Positions 24,133 through 36,167 of a stretch of DNA of 64,000 nucleotides are shown one piece after another (position 1 is the first letter of the stretch; the number at the start of each line of letters is the position of its first letter). Both the position numbers and the translations under genes were made by a program. The DNA lies in contig JAQFVV010000317.1 in NCBI GenBank assembly GCA_028023455.1, positions 815,501-879,500 on the forward strand. Direction: 5' to 3'. The notes beneath the pieces were generated by a model that saw only the letters and a list, made by a program, of their open reading frames with translations, had not been told where the DNA came from and ran no database searches. Source of the stretch: Epiperipatus broadwayi (lineage: Eukaryota > Onychophora > Udeonychophora > Euonychophora > Peripatidae).

Positions 24133-24900
24133 TGTCTATTAAATCAAACAACTGAAACATTTCTAGCTGCTTAAGGCATTTCAGATGTTCATTTGTATTA
24201 GATAATAAATATAGTGCTCTATAAAATAATGAATTTTGGCTTTAATTATTCATTAAATATGCCAGAAATATACCACAAGAAGTATCAACCATATATATAT
24301 ATTTAAAATATTCTTTAGCTCTCTTAAAATTTTATGATCTATCTTAAATTGTATGTAATATATAAAGCAAGGCTATTTATTTTAATAATAATAAAAAATC
24401 CACTATACATACTAATAATTTTTCCAATGAAATTTCTTAATTCAAACTTTTAAAATCAATTTGTGACCTAAGGATCATCTATGAAGACTTTCAGAATAAT
24501 TGAATTTTCCACATTGAGTAATATTATGTATAAAGATAAAAAACCTAAATATAATGCAGTTTTTTTATATAAATTTGAATTATCTGAAAACTTAATGGTG
24601 TTTACTGTCATCTCAACTCTTTTTATGATTTAATATACTAATCTATACTAACTTATCATTTTACAATATTCTCTTTAAATTTAGTTGGAATACTATTTGC
24701 AATCTGTGTGTCCAGAAATATTATTCAATTTTATTTACAGGCATATTTATATGTTTTTAAAAAACCTGTAATGAATATTTATTGTCTATTAATCAAACCG
24801 AAATGAAACATTTCTGGCTATATAAAGCAATGTTAAATGTTTCTTTGTGTTTGATAATAGAAAATGTAGTGCTCTAAAAAATAATGAAGATTCTCTTGCA
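24133..24900 (+). repeat. Pair of direct repeats, about 115 bp, 650 bp apart
   Basis: The copies at 24133-24245 and 24785-24900 share GTCTATTAA, GAAACATTTCT, TAGTGCTCTA and AAAATAATGAA in the same order. They could be fragments of one dispersed repeat or the two ends of an element. The DNA between has no clear identity. Confidence 0.6.
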
Positions 24901-27010
24901 ACTGAATACAAAAAAGTCTTAAAAGACAAAATAATATATTGGCAAGCAAGAATATAGATGATTAATGTGTACATACAGTCTTATTAGAAAAGAAGCTATT
25001 ATCAAATAATTTGATATGTTAATAATCTTTCCTATGTAAACAATTCAGTAAAATATATTTTTGTATTACAATGTCATAAAGTTTTTACATGTATGTATAT
25101 TATTATTGATTTTTTTCTTCATTGTAGTTTCTTTCTTTATGACCTAAAACTAAGTGCACTTTCAATGAAGTTCACCATAATCATGTGTACGTTACTTATT
25201 GTTTATATATATTTAATGAATTCAATTTTAATAAGGGCATTCAAATATGTCTTAAAATAATTTTATTTTACATTAATGTGTTCAATACTGTATTAGTTGC
25301 TTAAACATGATATAATGTGATTGTGGAATAATAATTACCATTTTTATATTGCTCAGTTTAGTGTTTTGGAAAAGTGATAGACTAGAGAACTAAAGATACT
25401 TAGATCAAAGCTTAATCTGTCCTTTCTGTATTTGGACTTTATATATTTTTTGAACAATTAACCAGTCGTTATTATATTATCTTTTTTTATTTAATCATTC
25501 GCACTGATGTTTTACTGCTATGCAATACTGTTCTGCAAAATGATATTTGCACCTGAAGAAACATGTCTTCCATGCATTTGAATGTAACTTTTAAAATATA
25601 AAATTATGTAGCTTATATATATCTTACTATTTTGTATTTTTCAACAATCGAAACCAGCCGTAGTTCTAAAGTCCTATTGCTGTTTGTTAAATTATGATTG
25701 AGAAACAAATTGTATTTTTGTTCTGCGTGCATTATTGTTTGTTGATCACAATTAATTCTCAGTGATGATGTTTTTTTATTTATTAAGATGTATTCTTTTG
25801 AAGATAAGATATATATGTTTTTGGTTTCCCACGTTTACACCAGTGTGTATATATAGTATAGTATAATATATAGAGAGAAACTTTTTGGAAGAAAAAATTA
25901 CAAAGTAATTTTAAAAATTCAAAACTACAATTTTTATTCGTCTTTTTGTGCATGAGTATGTAATTTTTATCTTCCTGCTGTTGTGAGCGTCTCTTCCAGT
26001 CCCTCAAACTTAACTGATAACCCGGTCTGCACATAATTAATTGTCAGCTTTGGAATCCTTTGTCATTTTGGAGAGCTGATCCTCAAACAACATTATAAAT
26101 TATCATTTAGGTGAGTTGATTAAAGCTTAACTCTCTGTTCTGGGACTTCGGATGTGGTTGCTAGGTCTTTTCCAAATAGATAATTCCATAATTGAGTCAG
26201 TGATAAAGTAATAGTGTAGCGTGTAGGAGAAACACATTTAGCAAGCGCTAGAGTTTTTTTTTTTTAAAATAATTTTAAAGTAGTTATTAAGAAAATAAAT
26301 GGTATCTTTTTCATAGGGGATTTTTTTTAAAAAAAAAAAGTAAAGTTTGTCTTTGACAAGTTTTAAATATCCTTTTGATCTTAGATAAGTCCAAACAAAT
26401 GGATCTGTTTGTTTTGACCTGTTTATCCTCTTAATGTCAAAACGATTGGCCTAAATATTATCTGATTACTGTAAAATCTATTAATTTGCTTGATATGGAT
26501 CCAAAGACAAGTATATGCCAATAAGTCATAAGTATAGAATTAAGACTTTATAGAAGAGAATGTGTGTATACAGAGAAAAGATTAAAAGCCAGGTTAGGCA
26601 AGGTTTTTGCAAATTGTCTCTTTTATAAATAATTGATTGCTATCTGTGAAGCTTTGAACAAGGCGGATAAACTAGTTAGAATCTTTTTTTTTTTTTACTA
26701 TTATGTATTTAATTGCTAAATGATCCTCTATTATTGTACAATGTTTTTTTTTTTAAAAAAAATAATAATAATAGAAGTCTTATTTAATTATTTTTTCACT
26801 AACTAAAAAAAAAGAGAGAAAGTTATAAAGATTACATGTCGTTGTTATTTATATATATATACAAAATGAAAGACCTTGATATTGATGTAACGCATATTCT
26901 TGGCATTTTCATGACCTGTGTTCGAATCTGAGCAGGTAAAACTAAAAAATGTTTTCCGGTTCTAATAAGGCTTAAATTTTTTTCTCAAGTAGCCAAATCA
27001 GAAAATTATT
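24901..27010. other. Intronic sequence, with a less AT-rich block at 25960-26220
   Basis: Around 25960-26220 the sequence is of more mixed composition than the intron on either side. It has no match elsewhere in the window and no exon structure. The rest is AT-rich with poly-T runs. Confidence 0.4.
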
Positions 27011-27016
27011 CAGTGC

Positions 27017-27358
27017 TAGATGTGATAATATATTGGACTATTTCCATCATCCATTAGTAAATGTTGAATGTATAGAAAATTTTAAACTCTATTCAAACTT
27101 TTCAAATACAAACAACTTATTAGTATTAACACGCAAATAGACTACACAGATTAGTAATTACACAACATTTTGAGTAGTATTATTCTCCATTTTTCTTCAG
27201 GGTATTGCTTAATACTACTACTAGAAACGTTGTGTAATTACTAACCTGTATTGTTTATTTGTGTGTTATCACTAACAAGTTGTTTGTATTTGAAAAATTT
27301 AAATAAAGTTTAAAATTTTTCTATACATTCAACATTTATTAATATATTACCACATCTA
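27017..27358. mobile_element. Hairpin MITE-like element, about 340 bp
   Basis: TAGATGTGATAATATATT on the left mirrors AATATATTACCACATCTA on the right. Pairing continues through AATGTTGAATGTATAGAAAA and CAAATACAAACAACTT to the centre near 27190. The 12-bp sequence AATTATTCAGTG occurs on both sides (ending 27015 and 27395), a candidate target-site duplication. Confidence 0.8.
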
Positions 27359-28225
27359 ATATATCATCATCACAAATCTTAAGAATTATTCAGTGGCTAG
27401 TTAGTGAAAACAACCCAAACCACAAAGCAGCAATTCACAATTTTGATGAAAAATGCTGTGTGAAAGGCCTTTGCCTGCAATGGATTATTTAAAAATTATT
27501 GTAATATATATAATAAATTAAGTTTGATGTCTATATTCTACAAGATATATATATAGTCGAAAGTACTTATAATAAAATAACTTTAAATTTGTGTGAATTT
27601 TATATAATCAGTTTAAGTTTGATGTGTAATTTCAGACTAGAACAGAAGGTTTTTCCCTATAAATGCTAATGGATAAGTAGTTAGCTTTTCAAGTGCGCAT
27701 ATATATATATATATATTGAAGCAATCAAATCTCCACCCATTGTCCATAACAAAAGTTTTCATGCATATTCAACTTATTAAACTATATTGACTAGTATATT
27801 GAGAAAGACATACATATCTTGAACTTAATGTTGAAAAATCACTCTCAGTTTTCATTTTAATTTTGAGAAATTATTGCTGTAGATGAATCTCAATTCTGGT
27901 AGCAGATTCATCATTGTTTACAAGTCAGAATAGTTTTTTTTTTTTTTTTTACTAGATACTTTGTTAAGTATATTTTTACTTTAAACTCATATAAGTGTAA
28001 TGTGCAGAAGAAATCTCCATTCATCATATCTGCATTGAGCATGATTTTACACATTTATATTTGAGTAATTGGAGAACACCATTAGAAATGGTTTTACTGC
28101 TTCTTGAATGAAAGTTTTATAAACCACAAATGATATAAAACTAACATTTCTCAATAAAAAAGTGCATGGACTTGGAAAATTCAATTTTTTTTTTATATTG
28201 TTATACTAGATATTTATAAAATCAT
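27359..28225. other. Intronic sequence, nothing recognised
   Basis: Contains a TA run near 27698-27716 and poly-T near 27935. No gene or clear element is seen. Confidence 0.5.
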
Positions 28226-29247
28226 TTATAACAATTGGTTGGAAGATTGCATTAGTCATATTGATAGTTAAGAAATATGATAAAGAGTATATTAGAAATT
28301 ATAGATTTAGCAGTATTCTATCACGTCTATAGAAAATCTTTACTAAGATAATTAAAACTCATTTACAGAAAACTTTTGGCTGAATCAATCACAAGAACAA
28401 GCAAATTTTCTAATAATGCAGTAAATCATACTCAAGTATTGGGAGAAGTTATAGAAAGGACTAATGAATATAAGTTTCCAGTATGCTTTGGATTTGTAGA
28501 TTATGAAAAGGCATTTGATTCTATAAACATTTCCACAGTAATTAAAGCTTTGGATTATTAAGATATAATCCTGGGATATTATCATACTTATCAAAGTGCC
28601 ACAGCAGTTATTAGATTACATGCTGATTCCTTATCTTCAAAACTTTCTACTGGAATTTTGAGAGAAGTATTTTGTGTATTGAAATGAAAAGCTAAAGATA
28701 GTGAAAGTAAATAGAGAGTATTTAAATCATCTAGATTTTGCAGATGATGTGATTGTTTTTCAAATAATACTTGAGTATTCAGGAAATGTTGCAAGATATA
28801 CAGTGCCAATGCAAGTTTTATTGACCAATAGATTCTAGAAGGTTTATATATAAAATTACTATGCCTGCTCATCCAATATCCTCAGGCTAATTTCTAGTTT
28901 GTGTTTTTCATCAGTGAAGAGCTTTGGATCTAAGAGCACTGCATCTATTTCTTATTATGGCACTATGACATGAAGATTTTGCTACTATTCCAACAACTTG
29001 TATAAGCATAGGAAATAGTGATCATGTAATGATTATTGGTTTTAAATGTTGCAAGAGTTATTAGATGAAAGTAAAATAGAATTAAAAGATAAATGCTAAA
29101 AAAATTAAAATATTGTTTAATGGATTTTCTCAAAAGAAAATAAAGTTCAAGCATCATCTACAGCTATCTACATTAGATTATTAATGCAAATTGAAGCATA
29201 ATGGATGTAAGTAATATTTGATTTAAACTTGAGTGGAACATTTTTTG

Positions 29248-29250
<3 letters not shown>
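28226..29250 (+). pseudogene. RTE-like LINE reverse transcriptase (split copy 2, 5' part)
   Basis: A readable frame at 28370-28561 encodes NAVNHTQVLGEVIERTNEYK, then FPVCFGFVDYEKAFDSINIS, a clear RT segment containing the F-x-D-Y-x-K-AFD motif A. Near 28735 comes LDFADDVIVF, motif C with its catalytic aspartates, interrupted by a one-base deletion. Further conserved text runs to about 29237 (GGATG, AAACTTGAGTGG). The copy is split by a retroposon (28797-29043) and then by TIR element copy 2, and its 3' part resumes at 33845. Many stops elsewhere make it inactive. Confidence 0.85.
28797..29043 (+). mobile_element. Retroposed A-family repeat with 13-bp target-site duplication
   Basis: The 247-bp insert is flanked by perfect copies of AAATGTTGCAAGA at 28784-28796 and 29044-29056. 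The uninterrupted RTE sequence at 42340-42370 (complement) shows a single AAATGTTGCAGGA at this place, confirming the insertion. The first 150 bp resemble unit A of 15828-16627 in the same direction (CTCATCCAATATCC, GGATCTAAGAGCACT). The last 60 bp match the opposite strand of A (AAGCATAGGAAAT, GATCATGT). The 3' part is therefore inverted, as twin priming would produce. The duplication length implies LINE-mediated insertion. Confidence 0.85.

Positions 29251-29251
<1 letters not shown>

Positions 29252-29280
<29 letters not shown>
29252..29280. repeat. (TA)n microsatellite at the left end of TIR element copy 2
   Basis: TA run that abuts the first base of the TIR element, as at copy 1. Confidence 0.95.
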
Positions 29281-29285
<5 letters not shown>

Positions 29286-30182
29286 GCCCTTTTGTATGGG
29301 TCACCATTTAAGTTTTGTGCTAATCTAGTAGAAAATTTTAAATTTAAGAAGTATTTTAAATATGTGATGTTGACTTTGCTTGTGGTAATGTTACCATAAG
29401 TTTAATTAGAGCAATCTGTAATTATTTGATGTGTGAATTGTGTTGGTATTGAGAAGATATTTAAAAATGATGATGATTATGATGTAATACTGCATTAATA
29501 AATTTAATGACAAATGTTTAAAGCTAAAGTATTTAAAAGACAAGTTTAAATTAGACAAAGATATTTATTTAGTTTAAAATATATGTTAAAAGTAAATAGA
29601 AATATTTTAAATTATAAGTACTCAAATTGAGATTAATATTTGATTTTAATCATATCAAATAATTATTTTAAAATCTGATATAATATCTTATTTATTTTTA
29701 AAAATAAATATTTATTTTAAAAAAGCAATTGTTAAGTTATTTTTAGATTATGGGAAGCGTTTCTTGTATTGTAAAGACAGATGTTAATTAGAGATATACA
29801 CACACATGCTTGGAAGCTTTCTCATAAAGTTGCAAAAACTATTTTAAAATTATGTTGTGAAATTTATAAATAATACGTGAGTTATCACGAGATAAAAATA
29901 AAAGATATTAATGTAGAATATTAAATCTGATTTTTAAAAAATATTGTCTTAAAAATATAACGTATTTAAAAAGATTTAGTTTATTTTAAATGATCTTATA
30001 AAAGTTAAGATTTAAATCAAGTGAGAAAGAATATTTTAAAAAAATGTTTAATAGATTTGAATAAACGATAAAATTATTTTTAAAATGTAATAATATTAAA
30101 TATTAAATAAGTCATTATTTTATTTTTAATAGTGTGTTAGTAAATATGTAAATAAGCTAGAAAGTTTGATTGTTTAAATGTA

Positions 30183-30216
30183 CCAATCAGATAAGGAGTT
30201 TCTGCCAGTATAAAAG
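30183..30216 (+). promoter_or_regulatory. CCAAT and TATA boxes of TIR element copy 2
   Basis: CCAAT starts at 30183 and TATAAAAG at 30209. Spacing and following TTCAATTGTT are as in copy 1 (3967/3941, minus strand). Conservation against a diverged background suggests a real core promoter. Confidence 0.5.
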
Positions 30217-30444
30217 CTGGATTCAATTGTTGAGGGGGGCTCTCTACAATAAATTTTAAAAGTCGATTGTGCTATTGAGAAAATAGCTAAGTAAATTTAT
30301 AAACGCTCTTAAAATCAGTGTTAAAATCATAAGAGTGTTATTGTATATAATTTTATAATTTTTAAATGATGGGTATGCAGTAGAAACTTAATAATTCCCT
30401 ATTGGTCTTCTCAATATCGAAACTCAATTTACGTACGAATAATC

Positions 30445-30621
30445 ATGGAAACATCACGTATCGTAGAAATATATCAGAAACTTTACGCTAGAAAAATATC
30501 AGACGCTGGATTAGTACATAAAACCATGAGATGGAGAAAAGTAGTATTTTGGACTATAAATAGTATTAAAAAAATTAAATTACTATTGTCTATTATAGAT
30601 AGATATTTAAAAGAAATATGA
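30445..30621 (+). CDS. Short conserved ORF in TIR element copy 2 (58 aa, function unknown)
   Basis: The ATG at 30445 opens 58 codons beginning METSRIVEIYQKLYARK and ending in a lysine- and isoleucine-rich tail. Residues 1-36 correspond to the 43-aa frame of copy 1, with the RWRKV-x-FW core kept. It is basic, has no signal peptide or membrane segment, and matches no family I know. Downstream, a second stretch (RLNIDDLKR in copy 2, RLNVDNFKK in copy 1) also stays similar at the protein level. A longer or spliced ancestral protein is therefore possible. Expression is unproven. Confidence 0.3.
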   Translation: METSRIVEIYQKLYARKISDAGLVHKTMRWRKVVFWTINSIKKIKLLLSIIDRYLKEI

Positions 30622-32629
30622 ATATTTCTATAGAAAGAAAGTATTTTGCAGATTTTTAAAAAATAAAATGTATATCTTAAGTAAAGATATAAGAAGTAGT
30701 AATTTAATAAATACATGCCTTGTTAAGTCTTTGTGCTTAAAAGACTAAATATTGACGATTTGAAAAGGCAAATAGATTATAAATATGATTATTTAAAATC
30801 GTAATATAATAAAATTATTATATTGAAGTAATCTAAAACGCTGGACGTTATAGATGGAGAAATTAATTCTTACCTAAGTATGTTATTTATAAATGCGCAA
30901 GTAATACATGGATGTCCAAATCAAGTCAATCTAAGTCAAGCAAGCCAAGTTGATTAAAATAATTCAATGTAAAATAATTTATAAACTATAAATTAATTTT
31001 GAAATAATAATTTTAAATAATATTGTATGAAGAACTGGATCCAGAAAGAGAACTTATAAACTATTTTTTAATTTTTATTTTGTTTTCTTGTGGGAACTTA
31101 TTTTTTTTAAAAAAAGAACGTTATCAATTTTTTATAAACTTTCAAGAAACACGTGATACAACGGAACAGGAAATAGTGTTCTATTGACTTTATACGTAGG
31201 ATATTTGTTAGAACTTTTATGGTAGAACAAAAGTCGTCGCTGGAAATACGTAATATGAACTTTTATTTTATTTATTTAACATAAAATTTAAAATATTATT
31301 AAACTATTAAAAGTAGGTTAGGTACATTTATTAAATAATAACTTAAAAATAATATAATAATTAATTACATAGATTTATTTTTATAATTAATATAACACAG
31401 AATATTCTAATGAATGTTTATGAGTATAAATGTGAATGATTTTATTTTATGAAGCTGCAAATTCCGAAGAATGCTGGATAGCAGATTGGACATTATTGTT
31501 ATTATGGTAAAAATATTGTATAATGATTTTTAATGAATTTAATATGTTTTTCTTTAGATCAACTGAATATTATGTTGTTGTAGAATGAATGGATAGATAT
31601 TTTATGAAAACACATACATTATATTGACAGCGAACTTTATTAAAATATGCATAAGTTTTAATCTATAATATCAACATGATACAACATTACGTAAGAAGCT
31701 TAGAAATAATTATATGATTCTTTCGTAAATAATTTTGATATTTTATTTATGCTTAATATTGAAATGATGTTTATTATTTATCTTAATAATTATTTTATTT
31801 TTTTTTTTTGCAATTTAGAAAAGGATTTTAAAAGTCTATATTTTTTTTATATTTTGTTTTATTAAATAAGTTAAGTTACGTTTAGGTAGAAGCTTATATT
31901 TAGATTGAAAAGTTTACCAAGTATAAACGATGTAATATAGGTAATTTGGATAACGAATATTTTGTTTGAAGTTGATGTTTGTTTTCCGGAAATTTGAGAT
32001 AAGTTTAGAAGATAGTTTTATAGATAGAAAATTTATTAGAAAGGATTAAAATAGGACATAAAGTAAAGTAATGATTTTTACATAGAAAAGAATCATAGAA
32101 TTTATCTAAGGTAATGCTTTATGAATTTGAAATTGGTAAATGATTTAAATAATAGTTTTTGAACAGTATAGAGATGTAATGCATATTTGATAAAACATAT
32201 AACAGGAATTACATTAAGTAAAGTATAATTACAGTCAATTATTTGTTTTTTTTTTACATTACAAAGATACATTAATTTTATAAAGCTATTAAGCAATGCT
32301 AATAATAAAGTAGATATATGATGATACATTATAAATGGTAATACTTAATTAATGTAATTATTTAATAGGTAGAGCTACATTATGTACACATACTACATAA
32401 ATAGTCTTGACATATATTGTTATTTGTAGTAATTAAAGTACACTAATATTTATTTTAAAAAATTTAAGTTTTTTTTAAAAACACACTGTAATATTATAAT
32501 ATGGCATTTGAAAGAATGTATAATTGCTTATGAAGTACATGATTTAATAACAGTGTAAACAGATTGTATTATTATTTTCTTACTTAGTTCAGTTTATATT
32601 TGTTTTCTTAAATTCTAAAATTGTAAATA

Positions 32630-32722
32630 GTGTAAATAAATTTTATTTAAAGTTATTGTAAATAAATTTGTTAATTTGTTTTTAAAAGTGTGTCGAGTTT
32701 TCATTATTTTTCACCACAGCGT
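32630..32722 (+). promoter_or_regulatory. Conserved possible polyadenylation region of TIR element copy 2
   Basis: AATAAA motifs near 32636 and 32661 precede AAAAGTGTGTCGA and CACCACAGC. The same order occurs on the minus strand of copy 1 at 1499-1600. A CCAAT-TATA start and TGT...ACA-like limits (about 30126-32718) also resemble a very long LTR, but I find no target duplication at those limits. Confidence 0.35.
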
Positions 32723-33638
32723 TTTGACATCAGATGATTTGAAATAAACATAATATTTGCACAAAATGAATTTGTTATTATTATTTAGAATTGAATACCA
32801 TATTTGCTTAACATTATTTTATAAGAATTGATTGACATGAACATAAATATTACAATGGTCATAAAATGATTATAATGCACATTATAAGAATACAATATTG
32901 TTTATGGCCACAGATTATTAAGTATAAGATTTTGATATATTTTAAAATGAAAATACCATATGAAATAAAAGATATACATATTATTGTTTATTCATTTAAT
33001 GATTGATTATATCATAGAAATAGATGAGATTAAATTACACTCTAAGATTAGTATTATTTATTATTATTATTTAAATAAGTTAGGTGTATTTAAGTTTGAT
33101 ATAAAATCCCACATCATACTTATTTACATGAGTTATTATTATTTTAAAACAGCTTAGAAGAACCTGAGATTATTTAATTATATTTTAAGTTAGAAGATTA
33201 GTATTTATTTTAGTATTGTTAAAGATAATTTATTTCATTTAAAAGTCATAAGAATGCTATAGATGTAGTGGTAAGATAATAAGGTAGTGGTAGTATTCTT
33301 ATGCCATTGAGACAGTATCTTGGGAGATATTGACTCAGTGTAAATCTGCTTATTACTTTGTAACTTTACTTCACAGTCTCATAATTTTATTAAATACTTA
33401 TTTAATTAGTATAATCTAAAACTATATTGATTTTGATAATTGATAATAAATTTAATTAAGATATGATAATATAAAAGTATATTAAAGATAGATATGCAAA
33501 TTTTAATTAAGCATAATAATGTAACTGAGCTAGTTGTATTTTAAACTATTTTATATATCAAGAAGTAAGGGTACAATATATATATATATGAAAAATAAAT
33601 ACAAGTTAGTCACGTAACCTGCTATCACTTGTTATTTA

Positions 33639-33755
33639 TGATCAATAGATGGCGTCTTTACCAAAACCGCCGAAACAAGTGTAAAATATTTTTACATAAA
33701 CGCAAAAGGAGTCAGAATTAACTACCTCTTTCATTTTGCTCACCTCCATCTATTG

Positions 33756-33759
<4 letters not shown>
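33639..33759. mobile_element. Small TIR element (121 bp)
   Basis: TGATCAATAGATGG at the left is exactly mirrored by CCATCTATTGATCA at the right. The interior is less AT-rich than the neighbours. It lies between TIR element copy 2 and a long TA repeat. Confidence 0.6.

Positions 33760-33844
<85 letters not shown>
33759..33844. repeat. Long (TA)n microsatellite
   Basis: About 85 bp of pure TA. The Ile-Tyr repeat it encodes in one frame is not a protein. Confidence 0.97.
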
Positions 33845-33849
<5 letters not shown>

Positions 33850-34260
33850 GGAAAAAATTTAATATGTCTGTTACCACTACTTATAGATTTGAGATTTGCA
33901 TAATTAATAGAAAAGCAATAAAAAGACTAGACCATTCAAGAAGGTATGGAAAGATATAGATTAAGGGGAGCAATAAGAAATTTAAAACAAAATACATGGA
34001 TGAGAAAAAATAGATATTGCTGACATATGAAAGAATTATGAGAATAATATGGAGCTAGAATGTATTGCTAAAAGACATGATAATAGATGATAATTGAAGC
34101 TTTAAATTGGAATGCAAGTGGGTGTAAATGGTCTAAAAAGAGATTACTTCTGAGATGGATGGATGAAATAAATGAAGATTATTGATATGGTATAGAGAAG
34201 AGAGGTTGTGTATCAAAGAAACTGGATTAAACTTCATCCTATAGTGGATTAATAATAGTT
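33845..34260 (+). pseudogene. RTE-like LINE, C-terminal tail (split copy 2, 3' part)
   Basis: It matches on the plus strand the complement of 41690-42000. Near 34099 comes EALNWNASG, then WSKKRLLLRWMDE, the usual basic GR-P-x-RWMD tail of this LINE type, and near 34235 the 'tatagtggattaataatag' 3' end. Together with 28226-29250 it forms one LINE copy split by TIR element copy 2. Confidence 0.75.
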
Positions 34261-36160
34261 GAAAATTATGATAGTTTTATGCAATTTCTATAGTTACAGT
34301 TTAATAATATCAATATCTTCTTACATTAGCATTTTTCAGGAATTTCATTGACTTTTATCACAATTTTTGAGGCATTGTAATTGTGTTACTATCAGTTTGT
34401 TTTATCTTCACTATTTTACAGTTATTTATAACATTAATTCATTGTTCACTTTTTTTGTATGATAGAAATTAAATCTCAAATTATTTTTTTAAAAAAAATC
34501 TGAATGCAAGTATCAACAGCATCAAAGATTGATAGATTATTTGGTTTCAGGCTTTTCGGAGCTTGCTTTATTCTTTTAGTATTTTTGAAAGAAACATATG
34601 GCATATTTGTAAAATATTTATTTTAAATCTAAAAACTATGTGATTATAATTAGATTTTATTTGAAAATGTTATCTTTAATAAGACAAGTTTCAAAAAATT
34701 AGTTACATTGAAATGGAAACTGATTTTACTGGCTAATAAGAATTGCTTTTATAAACATCTATGACATTTTATGTGAAATCATTTATAGTAATTATAATTT
34801 TGAATTTTTAGACATGCTTTTATTTTTTTTATAATATCTCAACTAAAATTCATTTCATTTTAAAAATGGAATTCAAATAGATATTTCATTCAATAATATT
34901 TATGAATGGACAAGTGTACAATCCAATATGGAAAAAAATAATGATTAAAATTGTCATTACTTTCAAATAGGAGTGGGAATAGTTGTACCTTAAATGAGTT
35001 AAAATAGACATTATATTCACAGCTTGAAGTGAAATTAGTTTCAAAATGGATAAAGTATGTTTTTCATTCCATTTGAAAATGCTATTAATATAATACCTGA
35101 AGCCAATATTACAATTTATGGTAAGAAATTGATATCAACTAAAAGAAATATTTGCCTTTAAAGTTTATAAAAAATTCAAGCGAAAACTTTAATGTAAAAT
35201 AAAATTTAACAAAAGTTTATCTGAGGAGATTATATTCCAAAACAAATTTAATAGCTACCATGACGCAAAGATTTTTTTAAAATAAATAGTACTTTATCCC
35301 AATACATAATTTCCTGAGCTGTGCATACAGCAATAAAAGAAAAAAACATTTTAATCCACTTAGTGTACAATTTTAATTAGCCTTTTTTGACCAAGTCAAT
35401 AATCATTTTTTCATGTTTTTGTTTTTTTATAAGTTTTATTATAATCATAATTCAAAAAAACTCAAGTATCAACTTTGCAAGTAAAAATTGCATTTTATTT
35501 AGAAAAAAGCATTCTTCAATAAATTCTTATCAGTAAGAAAAGATTTGCAAGTGTACTTCTAAATTTAATGGTAAAACTGTTAATATTAAAATTGTGTCAG
35601 AAAAAGCTTGTCATTTAATTATTTGTTGTTGTTTTTTTTTAAATGTATGTGATAGCATAAAATTAATCATTTTTTCTAAATTTCTTGATTATTTTTATGA
35701 TTATTTCACATAAAACTTTAACTATTATACTTCTTTAATCTCTATGTTTATGTTTTTAAATAAATATGTGTACATGGCACAAAATTATTAATAATAAAAA
35801 TAGTGTGTATATATATTACAAAAATATAAACTATTAATTCTTCATTATATATTACAAAAGCAGATCTCTACACCCTACTCCTGTCATCTATTTTAAGCTT
35901 GAATAATTAATGGGCACTAGACTGTAATACTGTATAATATCTGCATGCTGAGGCAAATTTCTGAGTTTTGTCTTTATCATTAAGGATTTAGAATTCAAAG
36001 ATAATGCTCTTGTGCATTAAAAAAATCAATTATCTCAAGTCGATTCACTTTCATAGTAATATATAATTGGCTCTGGCATATAGTCAGAAAAACTGCATAT
36101 ATTTTATACTATAGTCTTTGTATAAAAGTAAATACTTCACTTTTATTGTTCTACAATACC
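34261..36160. other. Intronic sequence, nothing recognised
   Basis: AT-rich with a dispersed repeat fragment AAGCTTGAATAATTAATGG near 35895, also present near 11641. Confidence 0.5.
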
Positions 36161-36167
36161 TTGCTCT

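Larger units (their letters stand above)
29281..33577 (+). mobile_element. 4.3-kb TIR element, copy 2
   Basis: Starts ATTGTGCCCTTTTGTATGGG and ends AAGTAAGGGTACAAT, inside TA repeats. It is the reverse complement of copy 1 (641-4892), colinear over the whole length. It interrupts RTE copy 2. No transposase ORF is found. The promoter-like boxes and short ORF are annotated separately. Because its ends and those of copy 1 are sharply defined and the flanking LINE positions differ, these are two independent insertions and not one duplicated locus. Confidence 0.85.

Noticed and set aside
26880-26940. Possible Pol III B-box (GTTCGAATC) suggesting a tRNA or SINE
   Set aside because: No A-box or tRNA-like folding could be found around it.
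28385-28872. Two overlapping minus-strand ORFs
   Set aside because: They are antisense shadows of the RTE reverse transcriptase and its inserted retroposon.
30126-32718. Interpretation of the TIR element interior as a 2.6-kb solo LTR
   Set aside because: TG...CA-like limits and promoter order fit, but no target duplication is visible at those limits and the outer TIRs better explain the insertion boundaries; kept only as an alternative.
33753-33959. 68-codon plus-strand ORF rich in Ile-Tyr
   Set aside because: It is a translation of a TA microsatellite running into LINE sequence.
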